Shown piece after piece: positions 44,632-52,598 of a stretch of DNA of 64,000 bases. Positions within the stretch are counted from its first letter, which is position 1, and every line of letters begins with the position of its first letter. The position numbers were made by a program, and so were the translations under genes. Below the pieces are notes generated by a model, which was given only the letters and a program-made list of their open reading frames with translations, did not search any database and was not told the DNA's origin. Origin of the DNA: an uncultured Gammaproteobacteria bacterium (GTDB lineage Bacteria > Pseudomonadota > Gammaproteobacteria > Pseudomonadales > Pseudohongiellaceae); contig CAJXRP010000004.1 in the NCBI GenBank assembly GCA_913060495.1, forward strand, positions 124,001 through 188,000, read 5' to 3'.

Positions 44632-45009
44632 CTATCGATTCTTCTTGCTGCCAAGGAGTTCATCGATCTCCAAGCCCAGCCTCTCAATACGCTCAGCAAT
44701 TTGTGGCCATTCCTGTTCAAGAAATTTCCTCTTCTCTTCGGTAGATAATTTATTCTTCGCTCCTGATAAGACATACATTCCAAGCCCCCGTTTTTTCTCA
44801 ACCAATTCTTCATCGACTAAAATTTGCATCGCTTTTGACACAGTAATGGGATTAATACGCTGCTCACTGGAAATTTGGCGCACGGAAGGTAAGGCATCGC
44901 CTTCCAAGAGAACACCATCCATAATGAGCTCTACCAGCTTGTCTCTAAGCTGGATATAGATAGGCTCTTTGTTGTTCCAATTGATTTCCACCGAGCGACT
45001 CCGCGTCAT
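44632..45009 (-). CDS. GntR-family (YtrA subfamily) transcriptional regulator
   Basis: 125 aa. The winged helix is at residues 10-75 (YIQLRDKLVELIMDGVLLEGDALPSVRQISSEQRINPITVSKAMQILVDEELVEKKRG), and the short C-terminus without a ligand domain is typical of YtrA repressors. It heads the operon with the ATPase, permease and 77-aa protein. A perfect inverted repeat ends 4 bases from the start codon, so the gene is very likely autoregulated. The start codon is so near the operator that the transcript may have almost no leader. Confidence 0.9.
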   Translation of the reverse strand: MTRSRSVEINWNNKEPIYIQLRDKLVELIMDGVLLEGDALPSVRQISSEQRINPITVSKAMQILVDEELVEKKRGLGMYVLSGAKNKLSTEEKRKFLEQEWPQIAERIERLGLEIDELLGSKKNR

Positions 45010-45012
45010 ATA

Positions 45013-45034
45013 GTGTTATACATCACTATAACAC
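45013..45034. promoter_or_regulatory. Operator of the YtrA-type regulator
   Basis: Perfect inverted repeat: arms GTGTTATA and TATAACAC with a 6-base centre. It lies directly upstream of the GntR start and overlaps any -10-like TATAGT on the minus strand. It is the expected binding site of the homodimer. Confidence 0.8.
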
Positions 45035-45096
45035 CATATCAGCAAAGAACAAGAGAAATAACTTGCTAGAGATTAGAGGAATTTTACAAGCCATCT

Positions 45097-45132
45097 AACT
45101 GATATATAACATATTAGTGTCATATATCAGTT
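45097..45132. repeat. 11-base inverted repeat downstream of the CoA-transferase
   Basis: Arms AACTGATATAT and ATATATCAGTT with a 14-base centre, between the stop of the CoA-transferase (8 bases away) and the GntR operator region. It is AT-rich with no T run, so it is a weak terminator candidate or a second regulatory site. Confidence 0.5.
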
Positions 45133-45139
45133 GACAAGC

Positions 45140-46345
45140 CTAACTTTGACGGCGCTCGAGAATGGTATCGCCACTCAATAATTCTTGAATTTCTTGTTCA
45201 GAAAATTCAAATTCGCGCAATATTTGCTGTGTGTGTTCGCCGTATTTAGGCGGCTTATGTCTAACTGAGCCAGGGGTGCGAGATAGCTTAATGGGCGTAC
45301 CTGTCATCTTGTACCAGCCATCCTCAATCACCATTTCGCGATGCTTTGTGTGAGCGTGACTAACGACCTGCTTGGTATCGTGTATAGCTCCCGCAGCTAG
45401 TCCTGCATTGGCGAGACGATCGGCAATCTCACTACCATCTATCTTCATCAAGCTCGACTCTATCTCTGCCTTTAAGTCATCACGATTTGTTACGCGATCA
45501 ATGTTGTTCAGAAATCTAACGTCCGAGATTAGCTCCTCTCTGCCTAGCTCAACACACATCTTCGCATAGGCACGATTGTTTCCTGCTCCAACAAAAATAT
45601 CTACAGTCTTGGTGCGGAATGTATCATAGGGGCTAATATTCGGATGAGCATTGCCAGTAGCTACCGGCACCTCGCCTGAATACAGGTAATTCGGAATATG
45701 TGGATGCATCAGGGAGACAGCGCAATCATAAAGCGTCATATCTAGATATTGCCCCTGCTGCGACTTTTCTCTTTCTGCCATCGCCATCAGGATTGCAACG
45801 GCCGAGTAAAGCCCAGTGCCCATGTCCACCATAGCTAAACCGAGCCTAGTAGGATTGCTACCCGCCTCTCCGTTTATGCTAAACCAACCCGCCATAGCCT
45901 GAACAATTGCATCGTATCCGGGGTTTCCTCCCCACGGACCATCACTACCAAAACCACTGACTCTGCAATGAATTAGTCTAGGAAACTTTTTCTTTAGTAC
46001 GTCTTCATAACCAAGACTCCATTTTTCCATGGTGCCCGGTTTGTAATTCTCGATAAGCACATCGGCTTTATCCAGCAGTCTTAACAATACCGCCTGACCT
46101 TCTGGCTTCGAAAGGTCCAAGCCCATGGAACGCTTGTTGCGATTTACCCCTATATAGTAAGCCGAATCTTCATCGTGAAAAGGAGGCCCCCAATCTCGAG
46201 TCTCATCGCCGCGAGGAGGCTCGATCTTAATTATTTCGGCGCCATGATCACCCAACATCTGTGTGCAGTAAGGTCCGCCCAAAACTCTGGACAGGTCGAT
46301 GACTAATTTGCCCTTAAGAGCACCATCACTAGATTGATTGAACAC
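45140..46345 (-). CDS. Family III CoA-transferase (CaiB/BaiF type)
   Basis: 401 aa. N-terminal LKGKLVIDLSRVLGGPYCTQMLGDHGAEIIKIE, the GDETRDWGPPF loop, and VLIENYKPGTMEKW are standard; the catalytic Asp lies in the LAMVDMGTGLYSA helix region. It moves CoA between carboxylic acids, activating substrates without ATP. Together with the acyl-CoA dehydrogenase, SDRs and reductase in 36-41 kb it suggests a catabolic route for organic acids or terpenoids, although the ABC operon lies between. Confidence 0.92.
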   Translation of the reverse strand: MFNQSSDGALKGKLVIDLSRVLGGPYCTQMLGDHGAEIIKIEPPRGDETRDWGPPFHDEDSAYYIGVNRNKRSMGLDLSKPEGQAVLLRLLDKADVLIENYKPGTMEKWSLGYEDVLKKKFPRLIHCRVSGFGSDGPWGGNPGYDAIVQAMAGWFSINGEAGSNPTRLGLAMVDMGTGLYSAVAILMAMAEREKSQQGQYLDMTLYDCAVSLMHPHIPNYLYSGEVPVATGNAHPNISPYDTFRTKTVDIFVGAGNNRAYAKMCVELGREELISDVRFLNNIDRVTNRDDLKAEIESSLMKIDGSEIADRLANAGLAAGAIHDTKQVVSHAHTKHREMVIEDGWYKMTGTPIKLSRTPGSVRHKPPKYGEHTQQILREFEFSEQEIQELLSGDTILERRQS

Positions 46346-46470
46346 GTTGGATTCCTGATTTTTGCGGTTGTGTATCGCAGCTACGATTTGCTTAGTTGAG
46401 AATGAGGATACGGCAGCGTCGACAACGGTTCAAGCCCCCTCACAGAAGTGTCTACGCAAGAGCCAGAACT

Positions 46471-47385
46471 CTAAACCGCTTCTCCTAACAATTCACGATT
46501 CAACCCTTCTTTGCGAATTAAGATCTTAAGCTGCTGCAGCGCCTCAATCTGAATCTGTCTAACTCTTTCCCGAGTTAGACCCACTTCGATGCCTACGTTC
46601 TCCAGCGTCTCGGTGTCAAAACCTCTTAATCCGAAACGTCGACAGATAATCTCCCTCTGCTTCACTGAAAGTTGCTGCAACCAGCACTCAATTCGTGCCC
46701 GCATCTCAGATGACTGAACATAATTCCGGGGATTTTGTTTGGACTCTGCACTGAGCATGTCAACCACCGTTGTTTCAGAATCGGCGGCAGCCGGCGCATC
46801 CACAGAACTTAGACTCTCATTTAGAATCATCAGCCGCTCAACATCCAGACGTGAACAACCGGTGGACTCCGCGATTTCGCGACTACCAGCCTCATGCCCC
46901 GTTTCTCTTACATAATCTCGCTGAACTCGAAGAAAGCCGTTCAATCGCTTAATAATATGCACCGGCAAACGAATAGTTCTCGTCTGATTCATCAAACCGC
47001 GTTCGATGTTTTGTCTAATCCACCACGTCGCATAAGTCGAGAAACGAAAACCCTTCTCCGGATCGAATTTCTCCACAGCATGTATCAGCCCCAAGTTGCC
47101 CTCCTCTACCAGGTCAAGCAGAGAGAGGCCACGATTCAGATACCTGCGCGAAATTTTTACGACCAGACGCAGATTGCTTTCAATCATCCTACGTCTGCTG
47201 GCACTGTCCCCCTGTAATGCGCGTCGCGCGTAGAATACTTCTTCTTCGGCAGACAGCAGAGGTGTATGGCCAATTTCTTTAAGGTAGATACGAGTTACAT
47301 CTAGGCTAGTGTCAGTCGGGCGAGAAGAAATACTTTGCGATTTCTGAGAATCGCTAGCGCCCGAGGTCAGTTCCTTACAATTCAT
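46471..47385 (-). CDS. rpoS: RNA polymerase sigma factor RpoS (stationary phase/general stress)
   Basis: 304 aa. Region 1.2 starts [20 protein letters not shown]; region 2 has [38 protein letters not shown] and [16 protein letters not shown]; region 4 has [17 protein letters not shown] and [10 protein letters not shown]. The [16 protein letters not shown] segment points to RpoS rather than RpoD or RpoH. The usual nlpD neighbour is replaced by ubiC. A longish 5' region (152 bases to ubiC) could carry promoter elements and a leader. Confidence 0.95.
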   Translation of the reverse strand: MNCKELTSGASDSQKSQSISSRPTDTSLDVTRIYLKEIGHTPLLSAEEEVFYARRALQGDSASRRRMIESNLRLVVKISRRYLNRGLSLLDLVEEGNLGLIHAVEKFDPEKGFRFSTYATWWIRQNIERGLMNQTRTIRLPVHIIKRLNGFLRVQRDYVRETGHEAGSREIAESTGCSRLDVERLMILNESLSSVDAPAAADSETTVVDMLSAESKQNPRNYVQSSEMRARIECWLQQLSVKQREIICRRFGLRGFDTETLENVGIEVGLTRERVRQIQIEALQQLKILIRKEGLNRELLGEAV

Positions 47386-47537
47386 GCAGAGACTCCTTCT
47401 CTGTAGACAAGCAATCCTACTAACACATCCATTGTGTCGTATAGCCCGTGTCTCCGGTTACTAGGATTCGACACACGCTGAGGTTGCTTAACTAAAGTAT
47501 AGAGTGCTTTGCGGAAAAGTCGAATTGATTAACGCTG

Positions 47538-48095
47538 CTAGTCCAAAATCGCGGGCAGGAAAAACTCAGCGACCATAATTGGCTTTTCAAAGAGATAGAA
47601 AAGACTGCGCCTTCCCCAAGAATCTCCTGCGATAGGCGTTATATCAATTCCACTTCTAATCAATTCGGGGTGACCAAATAGGTATTCGCCAAGCGGCCTG
47701 TCATTTAGCTCTAACACACGCTTGAGTGGGCCCGTCAGGCTAAATTCTGGAATCAATGTGTGTGCCAATACCCAAGGAGTATTCTGACCAACGAGGACTA
47801 CCTTGCGAGACCAGAATCTATGGTCGCTCGCCAAGGGACCAAAGCAAGAGCGAATGGTAGGGCTGGGAAGCAATAGCCACTCCTGCGCACGAACCTCAAC
47901 GCGAAAATCTCCCCCGCTTTTTTCGATTAACAATTTAGTAAGCGAACTCGAATCAAATAACCATCGCCTCCAGGGTTCTGCAGGTAAGGTACGACGCTCT
48001 GCCTCGCTATGCCAATCGAGGTTTGAATCCGAAATATCAGGGATGGCAGACTGCGGTTTTGTAGACAATGAGTTGGACTCAGCTTTAAATTGCAA
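47538..48095 (-). CDS. ubiC: Chorismate lyase (ubiquinone biosynthesis)
   Basis: 185 aa. UbiC features: WLFDSSSLTKLL near the start of the domain, FWSRKVVLVGQNTPWVLAHTLIP, the LGEYLF loop, and WGRRSLFYL followed by AEFFLPA with the conserved Glu. It converts chorismate to 4-hydroxybenzoate plus pyruvate, the first step of ubiquinone synthesis. It is usually next to ubiA, which is not here. The start is TTG without a good Shine-Dalgarno; a TTG further in (after residue 9) is an alternative. Confidence 0.88.
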   Translation of the reverse strand: MQFKAESNSLSTKPQSAIPDISDSNLDWHSEAERRTLPAEPWRRWLFDSSSLTKLLIEKSGGDFRVEVRAQEWLLLPSPTIRSCFGPLASDHRFWSRKVVLVGQNTPWVLAHTLIPEFSLTGPLKRVLELNDRPLGEYLFGHPELIRSGIDITPIAGDSWGRRSLFYLFEKPIMVAEFFLPAILD

Positions 48096-48123
48096 GGGGC
48101 ATCAATTGTCGAGGATTGCGGAA

Positions 48124-48157
48124 ATAAATACCCCGCACTGCAGGTTGCAGTGCGGGG
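48124..48157 (-). terminator. Terminator of the ompA-like gene
   Basis: Perfect 12-base stem CCCCGCACTGCA/TGCAGTGCGGGG with a three-base loop, followed on the minus strand by TATTTATTT. It lies 29 bases after the ompA-like stop and before ubiC. Confidence 0.9.
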
Positions 48158-48185
48158 CAGGTATTGCAGTGTGCTAGCTAGCTAC

Positions 48186-49253
48186 CTAACGAGGTCGAAA
48201 GCTCTCAACTGTGTTGACTATCACAGTCATTACACGTCGGTTCTCAGCGCGACCAGCGTCAGTATCGTTGCTCGCAATTGGACGAGACTCACCGAAGCCA
48301 GTAGAGGATACGCGACTTGCCGCTACGTTGTAGCGATCAATCATCACCTGACGGACAGCAGCAACGCGACGATCGGATAGATCAAGGTTGTAGGCGTCTG
48401 TACCACGGCTGTCCGTGTGCCCTTCTAACTCGATATCGATGTCTGGAAAGCGCGCCATGAAATCAGCCACTTCTTTTATCTCAGAAAAGTATTCTGATTT
48501 GACTTCAGAACGATCGAAATCAAAATTAACCATCAACTCAACTGTTGCCGTTTCTTCCATTGGAATCGGGCAACCATCTGCATCGACTGCATAGTTTCTA
48601 GGAGTATTTGGGCAGTTGTCACGGCTATCTGGCACACCGTCTCTATCGGCATCTGCTGGAGCGGCGGCAGCTGCTGGACGTGGAGCGGCGGCTGGTGCCC
48701 GCGCCACTGCTGGACGAGACTTATCGCCACCAAAGCGATAAACCAATGCCGTATCGATACCTATATCAGAGTCTTCGTGATCGCGCCCAAAGTACTGAAA
48801 AGAGCGGACTGCTGTGCGCCAAGACCACTGATCGGAAATTTTGTAGCTTACTCCGCCACCAATATCCCACATAGTGTCGTTTTCACCGCCAAAACTGGTA
48901 TTTCCCACTCCGCCGAGAACGAAAGTGTCGAAAGCACCAAGATTCACACCTAAATCGTAGATAGCATCCAACTTGTAATGATCAATATCAATCTGCCTAC
49001 GCGCACCAGAAGCTTTAGTGTCTAAGTCAAACGTACTTAGCTCAAAGCTTAGTCGGTCGGTGAAGTCGTAGCCTATTCCGAAGAAATAGTCGATATCATG
49101 CTTCAGCTTCGTCGTGTCATCGAATTCCATCCACTGTAACCCAGGCGCCAAATAGAACTGGCCCTCATCGGCGAGCGCAGCGGGCGAAAGAAGCCCTACT
49201 GAGACGAGTAATGCTGAAGATAATTTAGTATGTAAACGCATAGTAGTTTCCAC
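48186..49253 (-). CDS. OmpA/OprF-type outer-membrane protein
   Basis: 355 aa. Signal peptide (ends PAALADEG), eight-stranded beta-barrel (about 25-185), Pro/Ala-rich hinge (ARAPAAAPRPAAAAAP), a thrombospondin-3-like Ca-binding repeat with one Cys pair (DADRDGVPDSRDNCPNTP ... DADGCP), and a C-terminal OmpA domain that binds peptidoglycan (IDIELEGHTDSRGTDAYN; GRAENRRV). It links the outer membrane to the wall. It is divergent from phoR across 357 bases of non-coding DNA and ends at a strong terminator. Confidence 0.92.
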   Translation of the reverse strand: METTMRLHTKLSSALLVSVGLLSPAALADEGQFYLAPGLQWMEFDDTTKLKHDIDYFFGIGYDFTDRLSFELSTFDLDTKASGARRQIDIDHYKLDAIYDLGVNLGAFDTFVLGGVGNTSFGGENDTMWDIGGGVSYKISDQWSWRTAVRSFQYFGRDHEDSDIGIDTALVYRFGGDKSRPAVARAPAAAPRPAAAAAPADADRDGVPDSRDNCPNTPRNYAVDADGCPIPMEETATVELMVNFDFDRSEVKSEYFSEIKEVADFMARFPDIDIELEGHTDSRGTDAYNLDLSDRRVAAVRQVMIDRYNVAASRVSSTGFGESRPIASNDTDAGRAENRRVMTVIVNTVESFRPR

Positions 49254-49289
49254 ATTAATAACATAATGATTGGTTGAAAATTTGAGCGC

Positions 49290-49325
49290 ATTATAGAGAT
49301 TTTGCCACTCATATAAAGGATTATA
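49290..49325 (-). promoter_or_regulatory. Promoter elements for the ompA-like gene
   Basis: Minus strand: two TATAAT hexamers, at 49320-49325 (TAGTATAAT) and at 49290-49295 (CTCTATAATGCGC). Neither has a consensus -35 at 17 bases. The inner one, 37 bases before the start codon, fits a short leader. Confidence 0.45.
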
Positions 49326-49498
49326 CTAGCATTTTTACCCTTTTTTTTCTGATCTATCTCAAATGAGACTGAGTTCCCCTCCTTCTGGGCCCTTTCGTGA
49401 TGAAATGCGCCTAAAATCGGGCAATTTAATCTGCTGCTCAAGAGGCGGTTTAACTCTCTATTTTGCTCGCTAGTGAGCAACTCGAATTAGCCGGTACA

Positions 49499-49532
49499 TT
49501 GTCACACACATACAATATATCCGTACTATAAT
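49499..49532 (+). promoter_or_regulatory. phoR promoter with Pho-box-like site
   Basis: TTGTCAC-ACAC-ATACAAT (49499-49516) resembles a 7-4-7 Pho box in its first half, followed by a 10-base gap and a perfect TATAAT (49527-49532), the geometry of PhoB-dependent promoters. The second half-site is weak. Confidence 0.45.
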
Positions 49533-49610
49533 GGACTCTGCGCAGTCCTTAAGGCTGCCCCTCCAGTAAAACAATAGGCAAACAAACGATCATGCTTCAG
49601 GTATCTCAGC

Positions 49611-50954
49611 TTGCAGAATTGGCGCTCTGAACTAAACCGGCTCTGCCTCTTATTGGCAGTGGCCGCTATTACCGGTTACGCCGTGGGTCATGTCAGCTGG
49701 GTTATGCTGATTAGCCTCTGTGTTTACTACCTATACAATCTCTATCAGCTGCGCCGCTTCAACCTATGGCTGAATAGAGATTCATCCGAGAGTGATTCCG
49801 AACCCCCGGTGAGCTTTGGACTCTGGGGCGATATTTTTGATGGCATCTACCGCCTGCAAAAACAAGAACGCCGCGCGAACTCCTACCTCGCCAGCATCAT
49901 CGATAAGGCGCAGGAGTCATCGGCAGCGCTAGAGATGGCATTTGTCATGATCAACAAGCAGGGCAACCTCGATTGGTGGAATTTCGCGGCGGAGAAACTG
50001 CTCGGCCTGCAACATCCGAAGGACCGCAACCAATCTATAACCAACCTCATCCGTAACCCAAGCTTCTCAGAATATTTCCATAGCGAGAACTATGATGAAA
50101 CTCTTAAAATGGAGGCCCCTGGTGAGAGCAGTAAGATACTTGAGTTTCAGATTGCTCTATTTGGCGAGAACGAGCGCCTGATGATTGTTAGAGACATAAC
50201 ACAGCTGCATCGTCTCGAATCCATGCGCAAAGATTTCGTTGGCAATGTCTCCCACGAATTGGGAACCCCTATTACTGTCATCAAGGGATACTTGGAAGCG
50301 ATTCTCGACAACCTCGACGCATTAGACGAGAAATGGCACAAACCCATGCAGCAGATGCAACAGCAATCGATGCGCATGGAGAATATTGTCAGAGACTTAC
50401 TGATGCTATCGAGTCTTGAGACTAAAGGTCTTACGAAGACACAGGATGTTATCGATCTGAATGGTTTGTTTTCTGAAATCGAAAGCGACACTCAGCAGAT
50501 GTTTAAGGACAAGGCACATACCTTCGAACTGGTCTGCCCCACAGCCCTCTCGGTCGTCGGAAAACGAAGTGAAATGTACAGTGCTATTTCTAATCTGGTC
50601 GTGAACGCTGCCAAATACACAGCTGCTGGCGGGCATATCAAACTATCCGCCAACAAAGGAGCGAACTCCTTAGATATAACAGTTCAGGACAATGGCATCG
50701 GCATAGAGAGCCACCATATCCCTAGACTCACAGAACGATTCTATCGAATCGACGGGAGCCGATCTTCTGATACCGGAGGCACCGGACTGGGATTAGCCAT
50801 CGTGAAACATATCCTGGCGAGGCACGAAGCCGAACTAGAAACAAAGAGTATTTATGGCCAGGGTAGTTGCTTCATTTGCAGGTTGCCGCTGAGCCGAGTG
50901 GCCACTAGTCCCACTGGTCAAGCAAGGAGCGAGAAAGAGACCGAGCAGATCTAA
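49611..50954 (+). CDS. phoR: Phosphate-regulon sensor histidine kinase PhoR
   Basis: 447 aa. Two N-terminal membrane helices without a periplasmic domain (about 10-45), a charged linker, a PAS domain (about 95-190, VMINKQGNLDWWNFAAEKLLGL), HisKA with the phospho-His in VSHELGTPITVIKGYLEA, and HATPase_c with NAAKYTA, DNGIGI and GTGLGLAIVKH. It phosphorylates PhoB at low phosphate. The start is TTG; no better ATG exists in frame. No phoB gene precedes it, which is unusual. Its stop overlaps that of phoU on the other strand by 4 bases. Confidence 0.92.
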   Translation: MQNWRSELNRLCLLLAVAAITGYAVGHVSWVMLISLCVYYLYNLYQLRRFNLWLNRDSSESDSEPPVSFGLWGDIFDGIYRLQKQERRANSYLASIIDKAQESSAALEMAFVMINKQGNLDWWNFAAEKLLGLQHPKDRNQSITNLIRNPSFSEYFHSENYDETLKMEAPGESSKILEFQIALFGENERLMIVRDITQLHRLESMRKDFVGNVSHELGTPITVIKGYLEAILDNLDALDEKWHKPMQQMQQQSMRMENIVRDLLMLSSLETKGLTKTQDVIDLNGLFSEIESDTQQMFKDKAHTFELVCPTALSVVGKRSEMYSAISNLVVNAAKYTAAGGHIKLSANKGANSLDITVQDNGIGIESHHIPRLTERFYRIDGSRSSDTGGTGLGLAIVKHILARHEAELETKSIYGQGSCFICRLPLSRVATSPTGQARSEKETEQI

Positions 50955-51676
50955 TCAGGCTGCGACAATTTGTCGGCAATATTTTCCAGTGGAGCGTGTC
51001 TGACATCCATGCCTTTAACCAAGTAGATGACGTGTTCAGATATATTCTGCGCGTGGTCACCAATCCGTTCCAGTGCTCGCAGTGCCCACAATAAATTCAG
51101 CATACGGCTTATGCTTCTTGGATCTTCCATCATATAGGTAATGAGAGATCGCATCGCAGAGCTGTATTCGTCATCAACAACGAGATCGTCATGGGCTATT
51201 TCCAATGCTGATTTCGCGTCATAGCGAGCGAAAGCGTCTAGTGTCACATTGACCATGCGAGCCACACGATCGCCTAAATGCCTAAATTCCACAATTCCCT
51301 CTGGGTAGTCGCCTTCTTCGGCAAGCTTAATCGCCATCCGTGCAATCTTTGAGGATTCGTCACCTATTCTTTCAAGGTCGCGGACAGTCTTGATTATAGT
51401 CAGGACCAAACGCAAATCACTGGCAGCTGGCTGTCTTCTGGCAAGAATCAGATTACACTCCTCGTCAATCTTGATTTCCATGGCATCGATTACATCTTCT
51501 TGCGCCAAGACCTCGGCGGCGATGCCGCTATCAGAAGAGGTCATTGCAACTAGCGCATCCGCCAACTGCTGCTCAACAGCACCACCCATCTCTAACAATT
51601 GGTTCTTAACATCTTCCAGTTCAGAATTAAACTGCTTGGAAATATGATCGCTGTGACCTTCAGCTTGCTGATTCAT
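50951..51676 (-). CDS. phoU: Phosphate transport system regulator PhoU
   Basis: 241 aa, two PhoU three-helix bundles. Metal-binding E/DxxxD-type motifs appear in RDLERIGDESSKIARM and ALERIGDHAQNISEHV. PhoU joins PhoR to the Pst transporter and turns off the Pho response when phosphate is ample. It is the last gene of the pst operon, 32 bases after pstB. Confidence 0.95.
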   Translation of the reverse strand: MNQQAEGHSDHISKQFNSELEDVKNQLLEMGGAVEQQLADALVAMTSSDSGIAAEVLAQEDVIDAMEIKIDEECNLILARRQPAASDLRLVLTIIKTVRDLERIGDESSKIARMAIKLAEEGDYPEGIVEFRHLGDRVARMVNVTLDAFARYDAKSALEIAHDDLVVDDEYSSAMRSLITYMMEDPRSISRMLNLLWALRALERIGDHAQNISEHVIYLVKGMDVRHAPLENIADKLSQPD

Positions 51677-51708
51677 TGTGAATTCCTATCAATGATGACT
51701 TGGACGAC

Positions 51709-52572
51709 CTAACCGTAGCGGCCAGTAATATAGTCTTCAGTTTGTTTTTGCCGTGGGTTGGTGAAAATAGAGTTTGTTGAATCAAATTCAACCATGTTGC
51801 CCATATACATGAACGCGGTAAAGTCTGACACCCGCGCAGCCTGCTGCATGTTGTGTGTGACTATGACAATTGTGTAGTCAGTTTTTAATTCGTTTATTAA
51901 TTCTTCGATTTTTAAGGTAGAAATCGGATCCAAAGCAGAAGCCGGCTCGTCTAACAACAAAACTTCTGGCTCTACAGCGATTGTTCTCGCTATAACTAAA
52001 CGCTGTTGCTGACCACCAGACATGCCGAGAGCACTATCGTGCAGCCTATCTTTTACTTCGTCCCAAAGTGCCGCAGCCTTTAGTGACTTCTCCACCGCCT
52101 CGTCCAGGACGCGCTTCGAATTAATACCCTGTATACGTAAGCCGTAGGCGACATTCTCATAGATGGATTTTGGAAAAGGATTAGGCTTCTGAAACACCAT
52201 GCCTACTCGGCGCCTCAAGTCTGCAACATCGATAGACTTTTGATAGATATCGCTTCCATCCAGCGACACCAGGCCTTCAATAACACAGTCATCAACCAAG
52301 TCATTCATTCTATTAAAACAACGAAGCAAACTCGATTTACCGCAACCACTAGGCCCGATGAACGCTGTAACCCGCTGTTTAGGTATGGTTAGATTGATAT
52401 CGATTAACGCTTGCTTATCTTTCGAATAAAAAAGATTTAGGTTTTCTATGTCGATGCAACTAGAAAGAGTCTCACCACCAGTCTTTGTTTTGTCCCCTAG
52501 AACAGCCGAAACATCCACTTTCCTAGTTGGTGATGGCGCTTCTTTAACCTGCTCGCTACTCATATCATTCAT
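51709..52572 (-). CDS. pstB: Phosphate ABC transporter ATPase PstB
   Basis: 287 aa. Walker [14 protein letters not shown]-loop [20 protein letters not shown] (PstB-specific), signature [14 protein letters not shown], Walker [14 protein letters not shown] and the switch His in [11 protein letters not shown]. There is an N-terminal extension of about 35 residues. It energises PstC/PstA. It follows pstA by 26 bases. Confidence 0.97.
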   Translation of the reverse strand: MNDMSSEQVKEAPSPTRKVDVSAVLGDKTKTGGETLSSCIDIENLNLFYSKDKQALIDINLTIPKQRVTAFIGPSGCGKSSLLRCFNRMNDLVDDCVIEGLVSLDGSDIYQKSIDVADLRRRVGMVFQKPNPFPKSIYENVAYGLRIQGINSKRVLDEAVEKSLKAAALWDEVKDRLHDSALGMSGGQQQRLVIARTIAVEPEVLLLDEPASALDPISTLKIEELINELKTDYTIVIVTHNMQQAARVSDFTAFMYMGNMVEFDSTNSIFTNPRQKQTEDYITGRYG

Positions 52573-52598
52573 CGCAATCTAATCCATTAAAATAATTG

